Shown: positions 1 to 7,128 of the stretch, one piece after another
Layout: every line of letters starts with the position of its first letter
How positions within the stretch are numbered: position 1 is the first letter of the stretch
NCBI GenBank assembly: GCA_013314755.1
Contig: JABUFA010000038.1
Span: 1 to 32,493 of the forward strand
DNA length: 32,493 nucleotides
Direction: 5' to 3'
DNA from: Chthonomonadia bacterium
GTDB taxonomy: Bacteria; Armatimonadota; HRBIN16
Position numbers and translations under genes: made by a program
The notes under the pieces: model-generated
Databases searched by the model: none
Told to the model about the DNA's origin: nothing
Seen by the model: the letters and a program-made list of their open reading frames with translations, nothing else

Positions 1-201
1 CACACGGTCAACGGCTTCAACGGCATCAAGTTCGCCGTCAAAGGCTGGAAGAAGGATTTTCTGGATGTGCAGATACAGAACCTGGACCAGTTAAAGGGCT
101 ACATGCCGCCGTTCCTCGGCACAGATGAAGAGCGCAAAGCGCTGGTGGAGTGGCTGTACAGTCTGAACAACCCGCCGCAGCAAACGGCGGCACTTCGGTA
201 A
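1..201 (+). CDS. C-terminal end of a c-type cytochrome (partial)
   Basis: The frame is open from base 1 to a TAA at 199-201, giving 66 residues of a protein whose beginning lies outside the window. The segment YMPPF followed by a short helix (EERKALVEWLYSL) is the usual end of a monohaem cytochrome c domain. There the Met supplies the distal haem ligand and the last helix packs against the haem. The CxxCH haem-binding motif must lie upstream and cannot be seen. The next gene starts 18 bases later behind a good ribosome binding site (AAGGAGG) and encodes a multi-helix membrane protein. The two therefore probably form a membrane-bound electron-transfer module. Identity beyond the cytochrome c fold is unknown. 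Confidence 0.75.
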   Translation, partial: HTVNGFNGIKFAVKGWKKDFLDVQIQNLDQLKGYMPPFLGTDEERKALVEWLYSLNNPPQQTAALR

Positions 202-219
202 AGGAAGGAGGTTCCAACG

Positions 220-1311
220 ATGCCTGACGTCGTTATCCCCCCGCCTGACCCCGCAGGACTTCCTGCGCCGGCATGGCTGCTGCAGATACTGCTGGTGTTC
301 ACTTTTATCCTGCACGTGCTGGCGATGAACCTGCTGGTGGGCGGCACTGTCATCATGGCGGTTAGCCTCTGGAGGGGCAAGAACAGCCCCTTCTGCGCGG
401 AGCTGGCAAATCGGCTTTCCAAAGCCCTGCCCGTTACCATGTCGCTTACCATCACGCTTGGCGTGGCGCCGCTGCTGTTTGTGCAGGTGCTGTATGGGCA
501 GGCTTTTTATACCGCCTCCGTGCTGATGGCATGGCCCTGGCTGTCGGTTGTTGCGCTGGTACTGCTGGCGTACTACGGGCTGTACCTGGTGCAATTCCGC
601 CCCGACTGGCTGGGCAAGTGGGTGACGCCCATTGCATGGGTCAGCGCGGTATTTATCCTGCTGGTGGGCTTGCTGTTCACCCATAACGCCACGCTGAACC
701 TTGCGCCTGCGAAGTGGGCGCAGATGTACGCGCAGAGCGCATCCGGCTTGCATCTGAACTGGTCTGAACCCACATTGATACCCCGCTACCTGCACTTCAT
801 GGTGGCGGCTTTCGCGGTGGCAGGACTGGGCATTATGCTGTTGGCATCCCTCTATCGCAAAGCTGACCCCACATGGGCAGAGGAAGCCGTGAAGTACGGC
901 GCCCGCTGGTTCGTGATAGCGACCATCCTGCAGTTTGCCGTCGGGCTGTGGTTCCTGTTCAGCCTGCCACAGAAGGTCATGATGAGCTTTCTGGGAGGCA
1001 ACGCGCTGGACACGATACTGCTGTGGGCTGGGGTCGCGCTGGCGGTGGTTGCCCTGTTGCTGGTGCAGCGCAGTGCCCTGCTGGCGACAGGAGCGGTTAC
1101 TCTGACGATAGCACTGATGGCGATTGTGCGCCACCGCATCCGCCAGATGTACCTCGGAGAGCATCTGAACGTCAACACCCTGCCCGTGAACCCGCAGTGG
1201 GGCATGTTCGTGATTTTCGCCGTCCTGCTGGTTATCGGGCTGGGCGTTGTGGGCTGGATGGTGTGGAAGTTCGCCCGAGCTGGCAGTCCTCAGCAAACCC
1301 CTGCAGGTTAA
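220..1311 (+). CDS. Polytopic membrane protein, cytochrome bd subunit I-like
   Basis: This 363-residue protein has about nine hydrophobic helices and no cleavable signal. It starts at an ATG behind AAGGAGG. The order of helices and several intramembrane or membrane-edge histidines (H32 in HVLAMN, one in FTHNA, one in RYLHFM, one in RHRIRQMYL) resemble the compact quinol-oxidising membrane subunits distantly related to cytochrome bd subunit I. Those subunits are often encoded beside a small cytochrome c. The preceding gene ends as a cytochrome c, so a quinol:cytochrome c electron-transfer role in the inner membrane is likely. This assignment is an inference from pattern and context. No subunit II partner is seen downstream, where a hairpin closes the unit. 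The exact family and electron acceptor are not established. Confidence 0.6.
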   Translation: MPDVVIPPPDPAGLPAPAWLLQILLVFTFILHVLAMNLLVGGTVIMAVSLWRGKNSPFCAELANRLSKALPVTMSLTITLGVAPLLFVQVLYGQAFYTASVLMAWPWLSVVALVLLAYYGLYLVQFRPDWLGKWVTPIAWVSAVFILLVGLLFTHNATLNLAPAKWAQMYAQSASGLHLNWSEPTLIPRYLHFMVAAFAVAGLGIMLLASLYRKADPTWAEEAVKYGARWFVIATILQFAVGLWFLFSLPQKVMMSFLGGNALDTILLWAGVALAVVALLLVQRSALLATGAVTLTIALMAIVRHRIRQMYLGEHLNVNTLPVNPQWGMFVIFAVLLVIGLGVVGWMVWKFARAGSPQQTPAG

Positions 1312-1318
1312 CGAACAC

Positions 1319-1345
1319 GGTGGAGACGCACTCTGCGTCTCCACC
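1319..1345. terminator. Perfect 12-bp intergenic hairpin
   Basis: GGTGGAGACGCA at 1319-1330 pairs without mismatch with TGCGTCTCCACC at 1334-1345 across a three-base loop, eight bases after the stop codon at 1311. It is placed like a transcription terminator for the cytochrome module. It lacks a T-run on either side, so it may instead stabilise the 3' end or be one of the short palindromes scattered between genes in this genome. Confidence 0.5.
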
Positions 1346-1375
1346 TCCACAAAGGTCTTCTGCTGTCCCTCACGG

Positions 1376-1405
1376 TTGCGCAGACTAAGAGACTGCTGGT
1401 ATCAT
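1376..1405 (+). promoter_or_regulatory. Possible promoter of the ribBA-glnD operon
   Basis: TTGCGC at 1376-1381 and TATCAT at 1400-1405 are separated by 18 bases and lie 32 bases before the ribBA start at 1438. Both boxes are imperfect matches to the sigma-70 consensus. The leader is far too short for an FMN riboswitch, and none was recognised in the region 1346-1437. Confidence 0.4.
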
Positions 1406-1437
1406 TAAGGTAGTCGGTGTGCGCCGAGGTGAAATCC

Positions 1438-2700
1438 ATGAGCGAGTTCTGTCCGATAGAGGAAGCCATAGAACGCCTGAAACAGGGCGAGATGATTATC
1501 GTGGTAGACGATGAGGACCGCGAGAACGAGGGCGATTTTGTGCTCGCCGCCGAGAAGGTGACTCCCGAAGCCATTAACTTCATGGCGAAGTATGGTCGCG
1601 GCTTAATCTGCCTCGCGGCGACGGCACAGCGACTGGAGGAACTGCGCATCGGTCCCATCACCAGCAAGTACACCGCCCGACACGGCACGGCGATGATGGA
1701 GCCGATAGATGCCCGACACGGCATTACCACAGGCATCTCGGCATACGACAGGGCACACACCATCCGCTTGTTTGTGGACCCTCGAGCGCGACCCGATGAC
1801 TTCGAAAAGCCCGGGCACGTTTTCCCTCTGCGGGCAGTAGAGGGAGGAGTTCTGCGACGCGCCGGACACACCGAGGCAGCGGTTGACCTGGCTCGCCTGG
1901 CAGGGCTGTATCCGGCAGGCGTTATCTGCGAAATCATGAACGAAGATGGAACAATGGCGCGCGTGCCTCAGCTGCTGGAGATGGCGCGTCAGTTCAAGAT
2001 GTGTATTGTGACCATTGAAGACCTCATCCGCTACCGGCGCCGCTACGAAAAGCTGGTGAATAAAGTGGCGGTGGCGAAACTGCCCACCCGATACGGCGAG
2101 TTCACCATCCACGCCTACGAGTGTACCGTAGACCCGAACCCCTACGTGGCGCTGGTGATGGGCGATGTCACGGATGGTAAGCCCACACTCGTGCGGGTAC
2201 ACTCCAGCTGCCTGACCGGGGACCTGCTGGAGTCCCTGCGATGCGACTGCGGAAGCCAGCTGGAGATTGCCCTGCAGACCATCGCGAAGGAGGGCAGGGG
2301 AGTATTGCTGTACATCCAGCAAGAAGGGCGCGGCATCGGCTTGTTGAATAAACTGCGTGCCTACGCTCTGCAGGACCAGGGACTGGATACCGTGGACGCC
2401 AATCTGGAGCTGGGCTTCCACGCCGACGAGCGGGACTATGGCATCGGGGCGCAGATACTGGCGGACCTCGGGCTGAAGGAGATACGCCTGATGACCAACA
2501 ATCCGACCAAGCGCATCGGTCTGGAGGCGTACGGGCTGAAAATTGTGGAAACCGTGCCCATCGTGGGCGAGATAACACCTTACAACAGGCACTACTTGCA
2601 CACCAAGCGGGAGAAGCTGGGACACACTCTCCCCGAAGACGGTGAGCAGGCTGAAGACATCAAAGCGGAGGATACCGTTTGCCATGCCCAAAACGTATGA
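1438..2700 (+). CDS. ribBA: Bifunctional DHBP synthase / GTP cyclohydrolase II
   Basis: This protein makes both precursors of riboflavin: 3,4-dihydroxy-2-butanone 4-phosphate from ribulose 5-phosphate, and the diaminopyrimidine product from GTP. Residues 1 to about 205 form the RibB domain, with the acidic [11 protein letters not shown] active-site loop near the N-terminus. Residues from about 206 form the RibA domain, with the zinc cysteines C258, C269 and C271 (C-x10-C-x-C) and the QEEGRGIG motif. At 420 residues it is full length. The ATG at 1438 is preferred over a GTG at 1417 because GAGGTG lies six bases before it and conserved sequence begins there. It is the first gene of a compact seven-gene run, and the next gene, ribH, overlaps it by 17 bases. 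No ribD or ribE lies in the window. Confidence 0.96.
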   Translation: MSEFCPIEEAIERLKQGEMIIVVDDEDRENEGDFVLAAEKVTPEAINFMAKYGRGLICLAATAQRLEELRIGPITSKYTARHGTAMMEPIDARHGITTGISAYDRAHTIRLFVDPRARPDDFEKPGHVFPLRAVEGGVLRRAGHTEAAVDLARLAGLYPAGVICEIMNEDGTMARVPQLLEMARQFKMCIVTIEDLIRYRRRYEKLVNKVAVAKLPTRYGEFTIHAYECTVDPNPYVALVMGDVTDGKPTLVRVHSSCLTGDLLESLRCDCGSQLEIALQTIAKEGRGVLLYIQQEGRGIGLLNKLRAYALQDQGLDTVDANLELGFHADERDYGIGAQILADLGLKEIRLMTNNPTKRIGLEAYGLKIVETVPIVGEITPYNRHYLHTKREKLGHTLPEDGEQAEDIKAEDTVCHAQNV

Positions 2701-3166
2701 GGGACAGCTGGTTGCTACCGGCTACCGTTTTGCCATCGTGGTCAGCCGTTTCAACGAGTTCATCACTTCCAAACTGCTGGGTGGTGCGCTGGATGCTCTG
2801 GCGCGTCACGGAGTGGACACCGAGCGCAATGTGGAGGTCGCCTGGGTGCCCGGCTCGTGGGAGCTGCCACTGGTAGCGGGGCGATTTGCCCGGAGCGGGC
2901 GATACGATGCGGTTATCTGCCTGGGGTGCGTGATCCGCGGCGACACGCCCCACTTTGAATACATCGCGGCGGAGGCAGCGAAGGGTATCGCGCAAAGCAT
3001 GTTAGAGACCGGCGTGCCCATCACCTTCGGCGTGCTCACCACCGACAATATCGAGCAGGCGATCGAGCGGGCGGGCACGAAAGCGGGCAACAAAGGGGGC
3101 GACGCCGCCGTCAGTGCGATTGAAATGGTCAGCCTGCTTCGCCAGTTGCCCGAAGCGGAAAGGTGA
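2684..3166 (+). CDS. ribH: 6,7-dimethyl-8-ribityllumazine synthase
   Basis: Lumazine synthase condenses the RibB product with the ribityl-aminouracil made downstream of RibA, giving the direct precursor of riboflavin. The 160-residue length is normal. The substrate-binding FNEF segment, the GSWELP motif, the [13 protein letters not shown] segment with catalytic H90, and the TTDNIEQA segment are all present. The ATG at 2684 fits the family's N-terminus and has GGAGG twelve bases upstream. An earlier GTG at 2642 would add an unconserved extension. The gene begins inside the end of ribBA in another frame, which points to translational coupling and equal dosage of the two riboflavin enzymes. Confidence 0.95.
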   Translation: MPKTYEGQLVATGYRFAIVVSRFNEFITSKLLGGALDALARHGVDTERNVEVAWVPGSWELPLVAGRFARSGRYDAVICLGCVIRGDTPHFEYIAAEAAKGIAQSMLETGVPITFGVLTTDNIEQAIERAGTKAGNKGGDAAVSAIEMVSLLRQLPEAER

Positions 3167-3174
3167 TTGGCGGA

Positions 3175-4308
3175 ATGCTCAAACCCTGGAACACGGTTCT
3201 CGCCTTTGTGTTCGGCTTCCTGTCATGCGCGCTGATACTGCGCTGGATGGGCTACCAGCCTCCATCGCAATCCCGGCAGCTCGTGCTGGCAACGCTATCT
3301 GCGCCGCCGCCCCCGGCGGGCAGTGTGCCCGGCGCAGATGCTATCGCAGAAGCCAGCGCACGAATCGAACCGGCTGTGGTGAACATTGATACCTTTATGC
3401 GCCCTCGCCGGTCACGGGGACTGGAAGGCTTCTTTGGGCAGGAATCGGAGGCGATGCGCGGTTCGGGGTCTGGAGTGATTATCAGTCCCGATGGCTACAT
3501 TATCACCAATCATCACGTCATCCGCGGCGCCGATGAGATTGTGGTCTCCCTTGCCGACGGCAGACGGTTCCTCGGGCGGGTGGTCGGTGCGGATGAGCTG
3601 TCGGACCTGGCGGTCATCAAAGTGAACGCCTCCAACCTGCCGACCGCCATGTTAGGCGATTCGGACAAACTGCGCGTGGGTGAGTGGGCGATTGCGGTGG
3701 GTAATCCGCTGGGGCTGGGAAGCACCGTAACAGTGGGCGTTATCAGTGCGTTGAACCGCCGCAAGCTGTGGGTAGACGAGGGCAGGTTTCTGGAGGTCGC
3801 CATTCAGACAGACGCAGCTATCAATCAGGGCAACTCGGGCGGCGCGCTGGCTAACATTCACGGGCAGCTGATAGGCATCAACACCGCTATCGCCGCACCA
3901 CCCGGTGGCGGCTCCATCGGCATCGGTTTTGCCATCCCGGTAAACCATGTGAAGAAGGTGGTGCGCGATATTATCGTTCAGGGCGGGTCTATCAAACGGG
4001 CGAGGCCGTGGATAGGCTTCTATTTCGACGCGGTGCGCCCATCGCTGATGAAGCGGCTTGGCTTGCCCGACCTGAACGGCGTGGTAGTGGATGAGGTGCT
4101 GCCGGGCAGTCCCGGCGATAAGGCTGGACTTCGAGCAGATGATGTGATTCGCCAATTTGGCGACCGCGCTATCCACGCGCCGCAGGAACTGCTGGAAGAG
4201 ATTATGAAACGGCAACCGGGCGACCGGGTGCAGGTCAGGGTATGGCGAAACGGAAAAGAGATTACCCTGTCCGTTACCATCGGGCAGGCGCCCGAAACAC
4301 TGCGATAG
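3175..4308 (+). CDS. HtrA/DegP-like serine protease with one PDZ domain
   Basis: This is an envelope serine protease of the trypsin-like HtrA family. An N-terminal hydrophobic stretch (about residues 5-25) acts as a signal anchor or signal peptide, followed by a Pro-rich linker. The catalytic triad is visible as H114 (TNHHV), D144 (SDLAVI) and S221 (GNSGGAL). A single PDZ domain occupies about residues 275-370 (EVLPGSPGDKAGL). At 377 residues it resembles the one-PDZ DegS/HhoA type rather than the two-PDZ DegP. The ATG at 3175 has an excellent site (AAAGGTGAT) that itself covers the ribH stop. A GTG at 3163 overlapping that stop is the alternative. It likely handles misfolded envelope proteins. 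Its place between riboflavin and carboxylase genes suggests shared expression, not shared function. Confidence 0.93.
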   Translation: MLKPWNTVLAFVFGFLSCALILRWMGYQPPSQSRQLVLATLSAPPPPAGSVPGADAIAEASARIEPAVVNIDTFMRPRRSRGLEGFFGQESEAMRGSGSGVIISPDGYIITNHHVIRGADEIVVSLADGRRFLGRVVGADELSDLAVIKVNASNLPTAMLGDSDKLRVGEWAIAVGNPLGLGSTVTVGVISALNRRKLWVDEGRFLEVAIQTDAAINQGNSGGALANIHGQLIGINTAIAAPPGGGSIGIGFAIPVNHVKKVVRDIIVQGGSIKRARPWIGFYFDAVRPSLMKRLGLPDLNGVVVDEVLPGSPGDKAGLRADDVIRQFGDRAIHAPQELLEEIMKRQPGDRVQVRVWRNGKEITLSVTIGQAPETLR

Positions 4309-4322
4309 TTCAGGGGGCTGCG

Positions 4323-4769
4323 TTGACCGACGAGATAACAAGAACCGAAGCCTTGCTGAATCTGGCGAGGCAGTTTCAACTGTCCGAACTGGAGTGGCAG
4401 GAGGAGGGACTGCGTATCTTCATCCGCCGCGAGGGCACGCCGGCGGAGGTTGTAGCGACGCCTGGTGTTCCCGTGCCTGCGGTGAGCAGTGCGCCCTGCG
4501 TCTCCGCGCAGGCAACCCTCATTGAGCTGCGCGCTCCCATGACGGGAGTTTTCTATCGTGCGCCATCGCCGGATGCGCCGCCTTACGTGGAGGTGGGCGA
4601 TTTCGTGGAACAGGGGCAGATTGTGTGCCTGATTGAAGCTATGAAGGTGTTCAACGAAGTGCCTGCCGAGCGTTCGGGCAGGGTGGTCGAGATATGCGCA
4701 TCCAGCGGGCAGCTGGTGGAGCAGGGGAGCGTGCTCTTTCGTCTGGAACCGGAGGAGGAAAGCGAGTGA
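4323..4769 (+). CDS. accB: Biotin carboxyl carrier protein of acetyl-CoA carboxylase
   Basis: This protein carries biotin between the carboxylase and transferase parts of acetyl-CoA carboxylase, the first step of fatty acid synthesis. The 148-residue form begins at a TTG behind CAGGGGG. An upstream ATG at 4242 lies inside the protease gene and would add unrelated residues. Residues 1-40 are the usual helical N-terminal region, 41-65 are a short Ala/Pro/Val linker, and 66-142 are the biotinyl domain with the thumb-like insert (YRAPSPDAPPYVEVGD). The biotinylated lysine is K108 in EAMKVF, where EAMKLM is more usual. The carboxylase gene accC is not adjacent, but a biotin ligase gene lies at 28947 in this window. 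The stop overlaps the hom start (GTGA). Confidence 0.92.
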   Translation: MTDEITRTEALLNLARQFQLSELEWQEEGLRIFIRREGTPAEVVATPGVPVPAVSSAPCVSAQATLIELRAPMTGVFYRAPSPDAPPYVEVGDFVEQGQIVCLIEAMKVFNEVPAERSGRVVEICASSGQLVEQGSVLFRLEPEEESE

Positions 4770-6055
4770 AAGAGGTTATCCAGCTGGGCATCCTCGGTCT
4801 TGGCGTGGTAGGTTCGGGAACAGTAGAGGTGCTCCAGCGCAATCGCGACGCAATCGAGCGCAAGATCGGAGCGCGGCTGGAGATTCGCCGAATTGCCGTG
4901 CGTGACCTTGAGAAACCGCGCCGAGTGCGAGTAGACCGCTCATTGTTAACAAATAATGCCTACGATGTGGTAGACGACCCGCAGATAGATATCGTGGTGG
5001 AGCTTATCGGCGGCGTGCACCCTGCCAAAGAGTATGTCCTGCGCGCTCTGGAAAACGGTAAGCCGGTGGTGAGCGCAAACAAGGAACTGCTCGCCAAAGA
5101 GGGCGCAGACATCATGATGGCGGCAGGCAAGTGTCAGCTGGACTTTGCCTTTGAGGGCAGTGTGGGCGGCGGCATTCCCATCATCCAGCCGATGAAAAAC
5201 GCGTTGGCTGGCAACCGTATCGAGCGGGTGATGGGTATCGTCAACGGCACCACGAACTACATCCTGACGAAAATGGCGGAAGAGGGCACCGATTTCGAAC
5301 AGGCGTTGCGGGAGGCACAAGCGCAGGGCTACGCAGAGGCTGACCCCAGCGCAGATGTGAACGGACACGATGCCCAGTACAAAATCGCCATCCTCGCATC
5401 CATCGCTTTCACCGCCCGGGTGAAGGTGGATGACGTCTACTGCGAGGGCATCACGAAGATTACCCGGGCAGATATGGAATGGGCACAGCGGCTGGGTTAC
5501 GCCATCAAACTGGTGGCGATTGCGCAGGAGGTGTCGGCAAAGGCGGTGCAGGTGCGGGTGCATCCTGCGCTGTTACCGCTTTCTCATCCGCTGGCGAGCG
5601 TGCGCGACGTATACAACGCTATCATGGTGCGTGGCGACGCAGTGGGCGATGTGATGTTCTATGGGCGCGGCGCAGGCAGTCTGCCAACAGGCAGTGCGGT
5701 GGTGGGTGACATCATTGACGTGTCGCGCAACCTGCTGTTCGGCTCGACGGGGCGTGTGGGATGTACCTGTTTCGACCAGCGGTATGTGGTACCCATTGAG
5801 CAGATAGAGAGCAAGTACTACGTGCGGATGCGGGTGCAGGACCGCCCGAACGTGCTGGCTCAGGTGGCGGGAGTATTCGGCATCCACAATATCAGCATCT
5901 CCTCGGTGGTGCAGAGGCAGATTAACCCTCAAGAGGCGGAGATTGTGTGGATCACGCATCGCGCGCAGGAGGGCGCCATACGCCACGCCACCGAAGAGAT
6001 ACGAAGACTGCCTGTTGTGATGGACGTATGTAACACCATCCGTGTAGAAGAATGA
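4766..6055 (+). CDS. hom: Homoserine dehydrogenase with C-terminal ACT domain
   Basis: It reduces aspartate semialdehyde to homoserine, the branch point to threonine and methionine. The 429-residue length is typical of the monofunctional enzyme. The NAD(P)-binding GLGVVGSG lies near residues 8-17, the NGTTNYI motif near 160, the substrate-binding ADPSADVNGHDA segment near 190-205, and an ACT domain (about 350-429) probably binds threonine for feedback control. The GTG at 4766 is chosen because it sits in a GTGA overlap with the accB stop and has GGAGGAGG just upstream. An earlier ATG would encode an unconserved extension. Its own stop overlaps the next start in an ATGA, so expression is coupled. 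Confidence 0.96.
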   Translation: MKEVIQLGILGLGVVGSGTVEVLQRNRDAIERKIGARLEIRRIAVRDLEKPRRVRVDRSLLTNNAYDVVDDPQIDIVVELIGGVHPAKEYVLRALENGKPVVSANKELLAKEGADIMMAAGKCQLDFAFEGSVGGGIPIIQPMKNALAGNRIERVMGIVNGTTNYILTKMAEEGTDFEQALREAQAQGYAEADPSADVNGHDAQYKIAILASIAFTARVKVDDVYCEGITKITRADMEWAQRLGYAIKLVAIAQEVSAKAVQVRVHPALLPLSHPLASVRDVYNAIMVRGDAVGDVMFYGRGAGSLPTGSAVVGDIIDVSRNLLFGSTGRVGCTCFDQRYVVPIEQIESKYYVRMRVQDRPNVLAQVAGVFGIHNISISSVVQRQINPQEAEIVWITHRAQEGAIRHATEEIRRLPVVMDVCNTIRVEE

Positions 6056-7125
6056 AGCTGATAGACCGCATGTTGCTGTCGGAACTGCTGGTGCCTTTTC
6101 TGGTGGGCACGGTAGCGGTAGTGTTGATGCTCATCGGCAACATGCTGTTTTTTTATGCCGAGCAGTTCTTCGCGATGGGCGCGCCTGTCGTTGCCATCGC
6201 CCAGATGATTATCTACCACACTCCCTTCCTGCTGGTGTTGACCCTGCCGGTGGGCACTGCGCTGGCGGTATCCCTGGCGGTAAACCGCCTGGCGCGGGAC
6301 TCCGAGATTGTCGCGCTTCGCAGTGCGGGCGCCAGCCTCCGGCGGATTTTCCTTCCGCTGATGGTGGTAGGGATACTGGTTTCTGTGGTAAACTTCTGGC
6401 TTGAGGAGTCGGTGGTGCCGCGTGCGGAGCGCCAGTTCCGTCGGGTGCGCGACCGCATCTTTCTGATGCAAACCGCGCCGCTGTTTCGCTCGAACGTGGT
6501 GTTCCGAATGCGCGAGTACGCCTTTTACATCGGGCTGGTGGAGAGGACTGAGGGCAATCGCGCCGAATTGCGGGATGTTCAGGTATGGGAGATGCCGGTG
6601 TCGGGCTATCCACGCACGATACTGGCTCCACGCGCCGTTTACGATGATGGCATCTGGCGTTTCTACGATGCCCAGATACATATCTACGGCAAAGACGGGT
6701 TCGCCATTGACGCCCATACCGCTGGCGAGATTACGATTAACCTGAGAACCGCGCTGGAGGAGCTGATCAGTCCGCCGTCGCCCGAAGAGACCAACGCAGC
6801 GGAGCTGCGCCGTCAGGCGCTGGAACTGCAGCGGGCAGGCTTGCCTGCAACACGCCTGTGGGTGGGGTATCATTTTAAATACTCCATCCCGTTTGCGTGC
6901 GCGGTATTCGCGTTGTGCAGTGCGCCGCTGGCTTTGCGTTTCGCGCGGGCAGGAAGCTTTATGGGAGTGTTGCTGGCGATTATTCTCGTATTTCTGTTCT
7001 GGAACACTCTTTTGCTGGCGCGGTTGCTGGGTAATCATGGCTTTCTGCCACCCGTCGTGTCCGCATGGGCGCCCAACGTGCTGTTCGCGCTGGGTGGAGC
7101 GTTTATGTTATGGCGGTCGGAGTGA
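6052..7125 (+). CDS. LptF/LptG-family permease (YjgP/YjgQ)
   Basis: This inner-membrane subunit of the lipopolysaccharide exporter extracts LPS and feeds the Lpt bridge to the outer membrane. The 357-residue protein has the family plan. About three helices precede a soluble beta-rich periplasmic region (residues about 130-260), then two to three helices close the protein. The N-terminal segment MKLIDRMLLSELLVPFLVG is characteristic. It begins in a four-base ATGA overlap with hom and ends three bases before glnD. Only one such permease is in the window; Gram-negative species normally have two. Its presence supports a diderm cell with LPS or a similar glycolipid. LptF and LptG cannot be told apart here. 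Confidence 0.88.
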   Translation: MKLIDRMLLSELLVPFLVGTVAVVLMLIGNMLFFYAEQFFAMGAPVVAIAQMIIYHTPFLLVLTLPVGTALAVSLAVNRLARDSEIVALRSAGASLRRIFLPLMVVGILVSVVNFWLEESVVPRAERQFRRVRDRIFLMQTAPLFRSNVVFRMREYAFYIGLVERTEGNRAELRDVQVWEMPVSGYPRTILAPRAVYDDGIWRFYDAQIHIYGKDGFAIDAHTAGEITINLRTALEELISPPSPEETNAAELRRQALELQRAGLPATRLWVGYHFKYSIPFACAVFALCSAPLALRFARAGSFMGVLLAIILVFLFWNTLLLARLLGNHGFLPPVVSAWAPNVLFALGGAFMLWRSE

Positions 7126-7128
7126 AAA

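Noticed and set aside
91-1350. Long minus-strand open frame (419 codons) opposite the membrane protein gene
   Set aside because: It is rich in Gln, His, Arg and Cys without any domain pattern and mirrors the codon structure of the real plus-strand gene.
1312-1437. Possible FMN riboswitch before ribBA
   Set aside because: The spacer is too short and contains a hairpin and a promoter-like pair but none of the conserved RFN-element segments.
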